In this document: piece after piece, positions 1 through 5,174 of the stretch
Position numbering within the stretch: position 1 is the first letter of the stretch
How the letters are laid out: every line of letters starts with the position of its first letter
Assembly: GCA_025057715.1 (NCBI GenBank)
Contig: JANWVD010000024.1
Location: 1-8,446 of the forward strand
Reading direction: 5' to 3'
From: Aquificaceae bacterium
Lineage (GTDB): Bacteria; Aquificota; Aquificia; Aquificales; Aquificaceae
DNA length: 8,446 nt
Program-made: the position numbers and the translations under genes
The notes under the pieces: generated by a model
The model's database searches: none
What the model was told of the DNA's origin: nothing
The model's input: only the letters and a program-made list of their open reading frames with translations

Positions 1-1092
1 AAAAATCGCGCAAGTCAGCTTGAGATTAAATTTTTGAAGCTAAAAGCGCAAGAAATTTTGGCAGACGGTCGGGTTTTGGGAATTTTGGCCACGGATGAAA
101 ATAACTCGCTTATCTTGATAAACTCAAAAGCAGTAATCTTAGCAAGCGGTGGATATTCTGGGCTTTATATTGGCTGTTCAAACCCAGAGGGTGCAAGGGG
201 GGATATGATAGGCTCTGCATTAAGAGCCGGCGCGGGGGTAAAAAATCTCGAGTTTTTGCAATTTCATCCAACTACTTTGGAAGGGTTTGGGTTTTTGCTA
301 ACCGAGGCACTAAGGGGGGAAGGGGCTTTAATAATAGACGAAAGCGGCGATAGGTTCGTAAATGAGCTCTTACCAAGGGACATAGTCGCTCGCAAAATCT
401 ATCAAAAAATCAAAAGCGGCAAGAGGGTGTTCCTTGATTTAAGAAATATAAAAAACCTTCCAGAGAGGTTTCCGACCATTTTCTCAAAGCTTACTGCCTT
501 GGGCTTTGATTTAGAAAAACCAGTGCCAATAGTCCCTGGGGCTCACTATAGCATTGGCGGAATTGCAACCGACCTTTGGGGAAGGTCAGAGCTCGAGGGG
601 CTATACGCCGTTGGAGAATGTGCAAATAATGGCGTTCATGGTGCAAATAGGCTTGCTTCCAATGCCTTGCTTGAGGGGCTGGTCTTTGGGGCAAGGGCGG
701 GGTATGCGATATATCACGATATTAAATGGGGTGGCAGTTTAGGGGTGAAAACTTTCTCGCGCCGAAGGCGCGGTTTTATGAATCCAGAATTTAAAAAAGA
801 AGAGCTTGGGCAGTTGCTTTTTGAGTTTTGTGGTCTTGAGAGAGATGAAAATAGTTTGAAAAAAGCCCTTGAGAGGGTTGATAGTTATTTAGAGAGCGCC
901 TCTCTTTGGGAAAGAACGCCGGAAAATAGAGAGCTCTTTGATATGTGCATAGTTGCAAAGGGGATAATAAAGTCCGCACTTTGGCGAAAAGAGAGCAGAG
1001 GCGTGCACTTTAGAAGCGACTTTCCCACCGAAAGAGAAGAATTTAGAAAAGATAGCTATCTTAGCTTTAGCGAGTTAGCTCTCTGTCTTTGA
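1..1092 (+). CDS. nadB: L-aspartate oxidase, C-terminal part (5' end outside window)
   Basis: This flavoprotein oxidises L-aspartate to iminoaspartate, the first step of de novo NAD synthesis; NadA then makes quinolinate. The frame is open from base 1, so the FAD-binding N-terminus lies upstream; the internal TTG at 34 is not the start. Numbered from base 1, visible motifs are ASGG (about 48-51), NLEFLQFHPT (82-91), LLTEALRGEGA (99-109), PRDIVAR (125-131), PIVPGAHYSIGG (176-187), HGANRLASNALLEG (213-226) and a C-terminal ALWRKESRGVHFRSDFP. The FHPT His, the PRDIVAR Arg residues and the GAHY His match the family's substrate-binding positions. FHPT, the HGANR loop and the ESRG tail are shared with SdhA/FrdA, but length, domain layout and the LRGEGA-PRDIVAR spacing fit NadB better. 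The last 26 bp overlap the end of the convergent permease gene. About 363 residues are seen, against roughly 500-540 for the whole family. Confidence 0.9.
   Translation, partial: KNRASQLEIKFLKLKAQEILADGRVLGILATDENNSLILINSKAVILASGGYSGLYIGCSNPEGARGDMIGSALRAGAGVKNLEFLQFHPTTLEGFGFLLTEALRGEGALIIDESGDRFVNELLPRDIVARKIYQKIKSGKRVFLDLRNIKNLPERFPTIFSKLTALGFDLEKPVPIVPGAHYSIGGIATDLWGRSELEGLYAVGECANNGVHGANRLASNALLEGLVFGARAGYAIYHDIKWGGSLGVKTFSRRRRGFMNPEFKKEELGQLLFEFCGLERDENSLKKALERVDSYLESASLWERTPENRELFDMCIVAKGIIKSALWRKESRGVHFRSDFPTEREEFRKDSYLSFSELALCL
758..772. repeat. GC-rich perfect hairpin inside nadB
   Basis: CGCGCC and GGCGCG form a perfect 6-bp stem around a GAA triloop, followed on + by GTTTT, so it resembles a small rho-independent terminator. 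It encodes an SRRRRG stretch just after the FAD/capping part of NadB, at the linker to the C-terminal helical domain. Whether it terminates transcription cannot be told from the sequence. Confidence 0.45.
891..905. repeat. Perfect hairpin inside nadB (AGAGAG/CTCTCT)
   Basis: AGAGAG and CTCTCT form a 6-bp stem around a CGC triloop within the codons for LESASLW. It lies 120 bp downstream of the GC-rich hairpin and has the same 3-nt loop architecture. It may be chance within an AGAG/CTCT-rich sequence. Confidence 0.35.
1049..1062 (-). terminator. Weak terminator candidate after the permease gene
   Basis: AAGATAGCTATCTT is a perfect 14-bp palindrome beginning 4 nt past the permease stop codon (TAA, 1067-1069) on the minus strand. 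Read on minus it gives a 5-bp AT-rich stem with an AGCT loop followed by TTCTAAATTC. The stem is weak and lies inside nadB codons, so this is only a candidate for ending the DUF1232-permease transcript. Confidence 0.25.
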
Positions 1093-2041
1093 TTCTTGGG
1101 TCTAAAATAGCGAGTAAGATGTCTGCTATGAAGTTGCCAAGAAGCAGCAAGATAGTGCCAATGTAGAGCCCGCCCATCACGAGGTATAAATCTTGAGATA
1201 AAACCGCATCAAGCATCAAAGAGCCAAGCCCGGGCCAACCAAAGATAATCTCAATAACAGCAGAACCAGAGAGTAAGGAGGCTATCTCAAAGCCAATAAG
1301 GGTGATAAATGGGTTTAGCGCGTTTTTAAAAAGGTGGCGGCGGATAGAACTCTCTTTAAGACCCTTTGCCCTGAGGGCTGTTAAAAAGGGGCTTTTTTTA
1401 AGCTCTATTACAGAGCTTCGCATCAACCTAACAAGCCCTGCGCTTGAGATTAAACTAAGCGTCAAAAGAGGAACTGACATATGGTAAAAAAGGTCAAGGA
1501 GCTTTTCTGGCAAGCTCATGGAATCAAAGTCCGGGCTATACATGCCGCCGACTGGCAATATACCAAGCTGTGAAACAAAGAGCAGGAATATAAAAGCAAG
1601 GAAAAACGATGGGACTGACATAAAAGTGTAGCTAAATGCTAATACAAACCTATCGAAGTTAGAGCCTTCTTTTATGCCTGCGAAAAACCCAAGAGGAATC
1701 GCTATAATCCAAGACAAAATAGCAGAGCCAAGGCTTAAAAAAAGCGTCGCTGGGATTCTATCAAGTATTAGCTCGCTCACTGGGGCATGGTATTGGAAGC
1801 TATAGCCAAGGTCAAAGCTCAGGGCAGAAATTAGCCACTTTATAAACTGGGAAAATATATCCCTGTCAAGACCAAATTGAGACTTTAAGAGCTCTATGGT
1901 CTGTTGGGATACTTGAGGGTTTAACCTAAGTTGGTCAAGATAATCACCCGGGGCGAGCTTTATAATTAGAAAAGATATAAAACTTACGCCAATTAAGGTT
2001 AGGAATGCTTGGATGAGCCTTAGGATAATGTAGCTGAGCAT
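1067..2041 (-). CDS. ABC transporter permease, DppB/OppB type (peptide/nickel family)
   Basis: This is an integral membrane permease of the dipeptide/oligopeptide/nickel ABC importer family. At 324 aa it is full length. Six hydrophobic segments lie at about 8-28, 98-120, 133-158, 188-207, 243-265 and 287-311. Family signatures are FGLDRDIFSQFIKWL (56-70), the EAA-type coupling loop TALRAKGLKESSIRRHLFKNALNPF (starting at 221), the IFGWPGLG segment (266-273) and the C-terminal LDPRIKDRE. The ATG overlaps the stop of the DUF1232 gene as TAATG, with no clear Shine-Dalgarno, which suggests translational coupling. The usual neighbours (DppC-type permease, two ATPases, binding protein) are absent: nadB converges immediately downstream. 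Its partners must be encoded elsewhere, or it has an atypical role. The substrate cannot be inferred. Confidence 0.9.
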   Translation of the reverse strand: MLSYIILRLIQAFLTLIGVSFISFLIIKLAPGDYLDQLRLNPQVSQQTIELLKSQFGLDRDIFSQFIKWLISALSFDLGYSFQYHAPVSELILDRIPATLFLSLGSAILSWIIAIPLGFFAGIKEGSNFDRFVLAFSYTFMSVPSFFLAFIFLLFVSQLGILPVGGMYSPDFDSMSLPEKLLDLFYHMSVPLLTLSLISSAGLVRLMRSSVIELKKSPFLTALRAKGLKESSIRRHLFKNALNPFITLIGFEIASLLSGSAVIEIIFGWPGLGSLMLDAVLSQDLYLVMGGLYIGTILLLLGNFIADILLAILDPRIKDRELTR

Positions 2042-2403
2042 TATAGGTTATTAGCTATAAAGAATTTTACCTCTTTAAAGTAGCGCTCGAGCTCTTTTTT
2101 GTGCTTATTTTTGACATAGGATACCACTCTTCTATCGTCCAAAAGACCAATGAGAGGTATCCAATCTGGTATTGAGTCTTTGGTTTTTATAAAGTAGTTG
2201 ACTGCGCTTATAAAGTCTCTTTTAGCCTCTTCAGAGAGGTTAAAGTCTTTATCTATTAAAACTCTCAGGATAATCCTTAGGTCTAAAATGAGGTTTCTGA
2301 CAAACTCCGTCGTGGGGTCTATTTGAGAGACCTTCTTTTCAAACGCCGGAATGAGAGAGATTGGGTCTATTTCCAAATAGTAATCTCTTAACCTTTTTTC
2401 CAT
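2041..2403 (-). CDS. DUF1232-type small protein
   Basis: The 120-residue product carries KDSIPDWIPLIGLLDDRRVVSYV (about 74-96), which matches the core of DUF1232 (YkvA-like): a hydrophobic hairpin with the pattern IPD-IP-IG-LDD. The N-terminal 70 residues are charged and helical (EKRLRDYYLEIDP...), and the C-terminus is KKELERYFKEVKFF. The biochemical role of DUF1232 is unknown; membrane association is inferred from the apolar segment. The ATG has no Shine-Dalgarno but has a -10-like element 8 nt upstream, so the mRNA may be leaderless. Its stop overlaps the permease start by one base, so the two are probably made together. The family call rests on the core motif alone. Confidence 0.72.
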   Translation of the reverse strand: MEKRLRDYYLEIDPISLIPAFEKKVSQIDPTTEFVRNLILDLRIILRVLIDKDFNLSEEAKRDFISAVNYFIKTKDSIPDWIPLIGLLDDRRVVSYVKNKHKKELERYFKEVKFFIANNL

Positions 2404-2440
2404 GGGCTTAGATTTTAATCTACATAGCGCTTTAAAAGAA
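2404..2440 (-). promoter_or_regulatory. Promoter candidate for the DUF1232-permease pair (leaderless type)
   Basis: On the minus strand TAAAAT (2417-2412, 5 of 6 to the consensus TATAAT) ends 8 nt before the ATG. Transcription would therefore start at or within about two bases of the start codon. The -35 region is poor (TTCTTT at 17-bp spacing). No Shine-Dalgarno precedes the ATG, which fits leaderless initiation. Confidence 0.45.
2409..2422. promoter_or_regulatory. Inverted repeat over the DUF1232 -10 element (possible operator)
   Basis: TAGATT and AATCTA flank a TT spacer, giving a dyad that covers the minus-strand -10 candidate at 2412-2417. A dyad covering a -10 could be a repressor site. 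The half-site TAGATT recurs at 2491-2496, and GATTTTAA recurs at 2411-2418 and 2498-2505. An AT-rich dyad this short could be chance. Confidence 0.3.
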
Positions 2441-2509
2441 TTATTAAAGAATCAACCTTTAGCAAAGCACTCTTTTCCTAAGCTTCGTGGTAGATTGGAT
2501 TTTAAAGAT

Positions 2510-2665
2510 GTAGGCTGGCTTTGAGGGGGCTTGGGTTATAAAAGCCTTTACAGAGGACTTGCTTCTTTACCTTAAAGCAACCTTAAAACGCCCCAAGGCT
2601 ATCGCCCAAGCAAATTTGGCTTCTTTATAGTTCACTATAGCATGCAGGAGTTTATTATTTAAACG
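2510..2665 (+). other. Possible structured RNA or long leader in the divergent spacer
   Basis: Four nested complementary pairs can form one rod-like hairpin: 2529-2535 with 2605-2611 (GCTTGGG/CCCAAGC), 2544-2548 with 2595-2599 (GCCTT/AAGGC), 2553-2556 with 2581-2584, and 2559-2564 with 2575-2580 (TTGCTT/AAGCAA). A competing stem pairs 2517-2522 with 2541-2546 (GGCTTT/AAAGCC). A strong plus-strand terminator follows at 2666. No tRNA, tmRNA, SRP RNA, RNase P or known riboswitch signature was recognised. It could be a small RNA ending at the terminator, or a leader that attenuates frr. The boundaries are guesses and no clear promoter is seen at its left end. Confidence 0.3.
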
Positions 2666-2690
2666 AGCGCTTATCCTAAGCGTTTTTCTT
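2666..2690 (+). terminator. Rho-independent terminator upstream of frr
   Basis: CGCTTA (2668-2673) pairs perfectly with TAAGCG (2677-2682) around a TCC loop, followed directly by TTTTTCTT. The stem can be extended by A2666-T2684 and G-T pairs. Read on minus it lacks a U-tract, so it points right. Both flanking genes read away from this spacer, so a rightward terminator here implies a rightward transcript starting inside the spacer. Confidence 0.7.
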
Positions 2691-2714
2691 AAGGGCGGGA
2701 TATTCTGCCCCTTA
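2690..2714. repeat. Inverted repeat between the terminator and the frr promoter
   Basis: TAAGGGC (2690-2696) pairs with GCCCCTTA (2707-2714) with one bulged C, and the loop side can add G-T and G-C pairs. It directly abuts the terminator's U-tract and overlaps the start of the poor -35 area of the frr promoter. It may be a second hairpin of an attenuator or a protein-binding dyad. Confidence 0.35.
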
Positions 2715-2748
2715 GTTTACAGAGCTCTTATCCTTATAATTAATATTT
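2712..2748 (+). promoter_or_regulatory. Promoter candidate for the frr-tat operon (leaderless type)
   Basis: A perfect TATAAT at 2735-2740 ends 8 nt before the GTG of frr. The -35 match at 17-bp spacing is weak (TTAGTT, 2712-2717); a better hexamer, TTTACA (2716-2721), is only 13 bp away. Transcription would begin at about 2747-2749, leaving 0-2 nt of leader. There is no Shine-Dalgarno ahead of the GTG. Confidence 0.55.
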
Positions 2749-3294
2749 GTGAACGAGGGTCTTTTAAACCAAGCACAAGAGCAAATGCAAAAGGCGGTCG
2801 CATACTTCAAGAACGAGATTGCAGGTCTTCGCACAGGCAGGGCAAGCACAGCACTCGTTGAGGAAATAAAGGTCGAATACTATGGCTCCAAGGTCCCCTT
2901 AAAGCAACTCTCTAATGTATCAATCCCGGAGGCTAATCAAATCCTCATTCAGCTTTGGGATTCAAACGCAGTGCCGCTCGTAGAAAAAGCAATAAGCGAA
3001 GCTCTTGGGTTAAACCCACAGCGTCAGGGAAACACAATCCGCATAAATCTTCCGCCTTTGACCCAAGAGAGAAGAAAAGAATTAGTAAAAATGCTCAATA
3101 AAATGACAGAAGAGGCACGCGTTGCAGTGCGAAACATCAGAAAAGACATAAAATCCGCCATAGAATCCCGCGAGGGAGTATCTCAAGACGAAGTAAAAAG
3201 AGACCTTGATAAACTCCAAAAGCTTACAGATAAATTTATCGAAGAAATCAACGCCCTCTCACAAGCAAAAGAAAGAGAGATAATGGGGGGCTAA
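2749..3294 (+). CDS. frr: Ribosome recycling factor
   Basis: RRF works with EF-G to split the post-termination ribosome. The 181-residue product aligns end to end with the family (185 aa in E. coli). Motifs include FKNEIAGLRTGRAS (20-33), VEYYGSKVPLKQLSNVSIPEANQILIQLWD (starting at 42), VEKAISEALGLNPQRQGNTIRINLPPLTQERRKELVK (starting at 78), and RVAVRNIRKD in the long three-helix bundle; the Arg of VRNIRKD matches the essential arginine near 132 in E. coli. The GTG start gives the normal N-terminus and lies 8 nt past a perfect TATAAT. In many bacteria frr follows pyrH; here it heads an operon with Tat genes, 2 nt ahead of tatA/B. Confidence 0.97.
   Translation: MNEGLLNQAQEQMQKAVAYFKNEIAGLRTGRASTALVEEIKVEYYGSKVPLKQLSNVSIPEANQILIQLWDSNAVPLVEKAISEALGLNPQRQGNTIRINLPPLTQERRKELVKMLNKMTEEARVAVRNIRKDIKSAIESREGVSQDEVKRDLDKLQKLTDKFIEEINALSQAKEREIMGG
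3285..3290 (+). promoter_or_regulatory. Shine-Dalgarno site that fixes the TTG start of tatA/B
   Basis: GGGGGG at the end of frr lies 6 nt before the TTG at 3297, supporting that unusual start. It overlaps the last glycine codons of frr, so translation of tatA/B probably depends on ribosomes finishing frr. Confidence 0.6.
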
Positions 3295-3296
3295 GC

Positions 3297-3599
3297 TTGG
3301 ACTTTCCCGAGGTCATAGTCATATTAGTAGTAGCGTTAGTATTTTTAGGCCCCGAAAGGATGTTGGAACTCGCAACCCAGATAGGGGAAATGATAAGAAA
3401 GGTCAGACAAACCTGGGACGAGCTTCGCTATCAGTTATACTTAGAAAATCTAACGGCAAAACAACAACCTTACACGCAACAGTCAGAAAAAATAGCAGAG
3501 GAAAATGTAGAAGATGGAGAAGACCCAAGCACAAGAGCAGGAACTTCCCAGGATGCCCCTAACGGAGCATCTGAGGGAGCTTCGAAGCAGGCTGATTAA
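3297..3599 (+). CDS. Sec-independent translocase protein, TatA/TatB family (TatB-like)
   Basis: The 100-residue product has the family layout. A short polar N-terminus with Glu5 (MDFPE) is followed by a membrane helix (about 6-18), the FLGPERM hinge (17-23) and an amphipathic helix (about 21-48, ELATQIGEMIRKVRQTWDELRYQL). An acidic, low-complexity tail follows. The LGPER hinge with Glu in the N-terminal membrane segment looks more like TatB than TatA, but short sequences in this family are hard to split. It works with TatC in recognising and moving folded proteins with twin-arginine signals. It starts with TTG behind a G-rich Shine-Dalgarno, and its last 29 codons are overlapped by tatC in another frame. 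Only one TatA/B gene is in the window. Confidence 0.88.
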   Translation: MDFPEVIVILVVALVFLGPERMLELATQIGEMIRKVRQTWDELRYQLYLENLTAKQQPYTQQSEKIAEENVEDGEDPSTRAGTSQDAPNGASEGASKQAD

Positions 3600-4260
3600 A
3601 TCAATCATCGCAATCCTCATAGGAACAGGTGTAGCCTTTTATGGTTCAAACAAAATCTTTGAGTTTTTAAAAGAGCCCGTTGTTCGCTCCTATCCGCAAG
3701 TTGAGCTAATCACCCTCTCACCAACAGAGCCATTATTTATACTTTTTAAAATATCCATAGCATTTGGTTTTATCTTGAGCTTACCTGTTGTGCTATTTCA
3801 GCTTTGGAGGTTTGTAGAGCCTGCTTTATACCCAAGCGAAAAGCGTTTGGTGATTCCTCTCACGGCTTCTTCAATAGTTCTCTTTTCCATCGGCGTCATG
3901 TTTGCCTACTTCGTAGTTTTACCAATAGCTTTGAAGTTTCTCATCGGTATAGGCTTTACACAGCTTCAAGCAAAGCCATATCTATCGATAGACCTCTATG
4001 TCTCATTCCTTCTAAAAATGATGATAGCTTTTGGGATAGCGTTTGAATTGCCCGTTTTTGTATTTATACTTAGAAAAGCAGGTATAGTATCACAAAACCA
4101 ACTTAAGGCTTTTAGAAAATACTTTATAGTATTAGCCTTTGTTATCGGGGCCATTGTTGCCCCAGATGTTACAACTCAAGTCCTTATGGCAATCCCGCTA
4201 CTACTACTTTACGAATTATCAATAATAGTCAGCAAACTCGCTTCGCGAGAGCAAAAATGA
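3514..4260 (+). CDS. tatC: Sec-independent translocase channel/receptor protein TatC
   Basis: TatC is the six-span membrane receptor that binds twin-arginine signal peptides. The 248-residue product has six apolar segments and the family motifs: HLRELRSRLI (19-28), SPTEPLFILFK (69-79), PVVLFQLWRFVEPALYPSEKR (starting at 91), FELPV (177-181; Glu178 matches the conserved intramembrane Glu of E. coli), RKYFIVLAFVIGAIVAPD (starting at 201) and QVLMAIPLLLLYE. The start is uncertain: ATG 3514 gives an 86-bp overlap with tatA/B, while ATG 3553 (Met14) has AGGA 10 nt upstream and also keeps the HLRELR signature. Its stop overlaps the next ATG as ATGA, so the SDR gene is probably coupled to it. Confidence 0.96.
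   Translation: MEKTQAQEQELPRMPLTEHLRELRSRLIKSIIAILIGTGVAFYGSNKIFEFLKEPVVRSYPQVELITLSPTEPLFILFKISIAFGFILSLPVVLFQLWRFVEPALYPSEKRLVIPLTASSIVLFSIGVMFAYFVVLPIALKFLIGIGFTQLQAKPYLSIDLYVSFLLKMMIAFGIAFELPVFVFILRKAGIVSQNQLKAFRKYFIVLAFVIGAIVAPDVTTQVLMAIPLLLLYELSIIVSKLASREQK
4237..4249. repeat. Perfect hairpin at the 3' end of tatC
   Basis: CTCGC and GCGAG pair around a TTC triloop within the codons for KLASRE, just before the start of the SDR gene. It lies 7 nt ahead of the ATG at 4257, where a Shine-Dalgarno would sit, and could affect coupled initiation. It resembles the nadB hairpin read on minus, which also has a TTC loop. Confidence 0.35.
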
Positions 4261-5174
4261 GGATATTACTAACCGGCGCAACCGGCTTTGTAGGTAGATA
4301 TGCACACGAAGAGCTAACAAACCAAGGCTATGAGGTGATTTGTCTTGTTAGAAACAAAGAGCGCGCAAAAGCTATACTACCAAAAGCAAACCTCTTTCAG
4401 GCTGATTTATATAACTCAAGCGACATAAAAACTGCTGTATCTGAAATAAAACCGGAGGTAGTCATACATCTTGTCGGGATTTTATACGAAAGAGGGCGCG
4501 ATACCTTCACGGAAGTCCACCTTGGACACACAAAGAGACTCCTTGACGCTTGTCTAAATTCTGGCGTAAGGCGATTCGTCCTTATGAGTTCTCTCGGGAC
4601 AAGTCCAAAAGCACCGTCTTTATATCACCAAACCAAATTCCTCGCAGAGACGGAAGTAATCCAATCTGGGATAGAATACATCATCCTAAGACCCTCCATC
4701 ATCTTAGGACCTGAGCAAAGACTCTTAAAAGACCTTTGGTCGCTCACGCGCTTTTTGAGGCTTCTTGCAATCCCAGAGCCCTCCTACCTCTTTCAGCCAA
4801 TAGATGTAAGAGACATAAAACGCGCCCTTGCGGGCGCAGTAAGGATTTCTCCCCCCAACAAACCCATAGAGCTATGCGGACCATCGACAATTAGCATAAA
4901 ATGCCTCTTTTCGCAAATCATTGCTGGCTTTAATAGGCGCGTTATTATTTTGCCAGCGCCAAAGAAGCTCCTTGAGCTAAGCGCAAGCTTAAGCGATACT
5001 CTGAGGTTAAACCTACCAATCAGCAAAGACCAGCTTCTCATGATGTGGAAAGACAACATCTGCGGACTTGAAGAGAATGTAATAAGCGATGGCGTTAGAT
5101 TCCTAACTGGTCAAGAGCCAATCCCCTTGAAAGAGTCAATTAAGTGGTCGCTTGAGGGCTTTAGCCCCACCTAA
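4257..5174 (+). CDS. NAD(P)-binding SDR/epimerase-type protein, NDUFA9-like
   Basis: This 305-residue protein is an atypical short-chain dehydrogenase of the extended type. It begins with a Rossmann fold whose glycine motif is TGATGFVG (6-13), then Arg32 after the second strand (a position often contacting cofactor phosphate) and the acidic QADL (48-51). HLVGIL (71-76) lines the cofactor, SSLG (111-114) supplies the serine, and Y123-x3-K127 is the catalytic-type pair. RPSIILGP (145-152) and QPIDVRDIKRAL (180-191) follow. The layout fits the NDUFA9-like/NmrA-like group often annotated as a complex I assembly or NAD-dependent epimerase protein. The substrate is unknown, and an activity should not be assumed. 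It overlaps tatC by 4 bp and its last 14 bp overlap the end of convergent nadK. Confidence 0.85.
   Translation: MRILLTGATGFVGRYAHEELTNQGYEVICLVRNKERAKAILPKANLFQADLYNSSDIKTAVSEIKPEVVIHLVGILYERGRDTFTEVHLGHTKRLLDACLNSGVRRFVLMSSLGTSPKAPSLYHQTKFLAETEVIQSGIEYIILRPSIILGPEQRLLKDLWSLTRFLRLLAIPEPSYLFQPIDVRDIKRALAGAVRISPPNKPIELCGPSTISIKCLFSQIIAGFNRRVIILPAPKKLLELSASLSDTLRLNLPISKDQLLMMWKDNICGLEENVISDGVRFLTGQEPIPLKESIKWSLEGFSPT
4822..4837. repeat. GC-rich perfect hairpin inside the SDR gene
   Basis: GCGCCC and GGGCGC form a 6-bp stem around a TTGC loop within the codons for RALAGA. No U-tract follows on either strand. It is listed as one of several unusually GC-rich hairpins in this low-GC window. Confidence 0.35.

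Noticed and set aside
34..1092. TTG at 34 as the start of nadB, and GTG at 8443 as the start of the phosphorylase
   Set aside because: Both frames are open to the window edge, and the encoded residues match internal parts of the families (the PVPAG segment in the phosphorylase).
1..1092. Succinate dehydrogenase or fumarate reductase flavoprotein instead of NadB
   Set aside because: Shared motifs exist, but the LRGEGA...PRDIVAR spacing, the GAHYSIGG form and the short C-terminal domain fit L-aspartate oxidase.
1302..1487. Short plus-strand frame opposite the permease gene, and similar frames at 491-694, 554-742, 791-979, 3804-4046, 4793-5059, 6115-6345 and 7602-7787
   Set aside because: They lie fully inside well-supported genes, have no family motifs and no start signals.
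2626..2639. TATAG-TTCA-CTATA hairpin resembling a T-arm of a tRNA or tmRNA
   Set aside because: The loop is too short, no acceptor stem, D-arm, anticodon arm or CCA end is present, and the 5' tmRNA consensus is absent.
2459..2716. Minus-strand frame of about 50 codons, one TAA, then 35 codons, in the divergent spacer (possible broken gene)
   Set aside because: No Shine-Dalgarno and no convincing start. The translation matches no family I recognise, and the paired segments of the possible RNA explain the region as well.
5156..5167. GGGC-TTTA-GCCC stem at the SDR/nadK junction as a terminator
   Set aside because: Only 4 bp, with no T-run on either strand.
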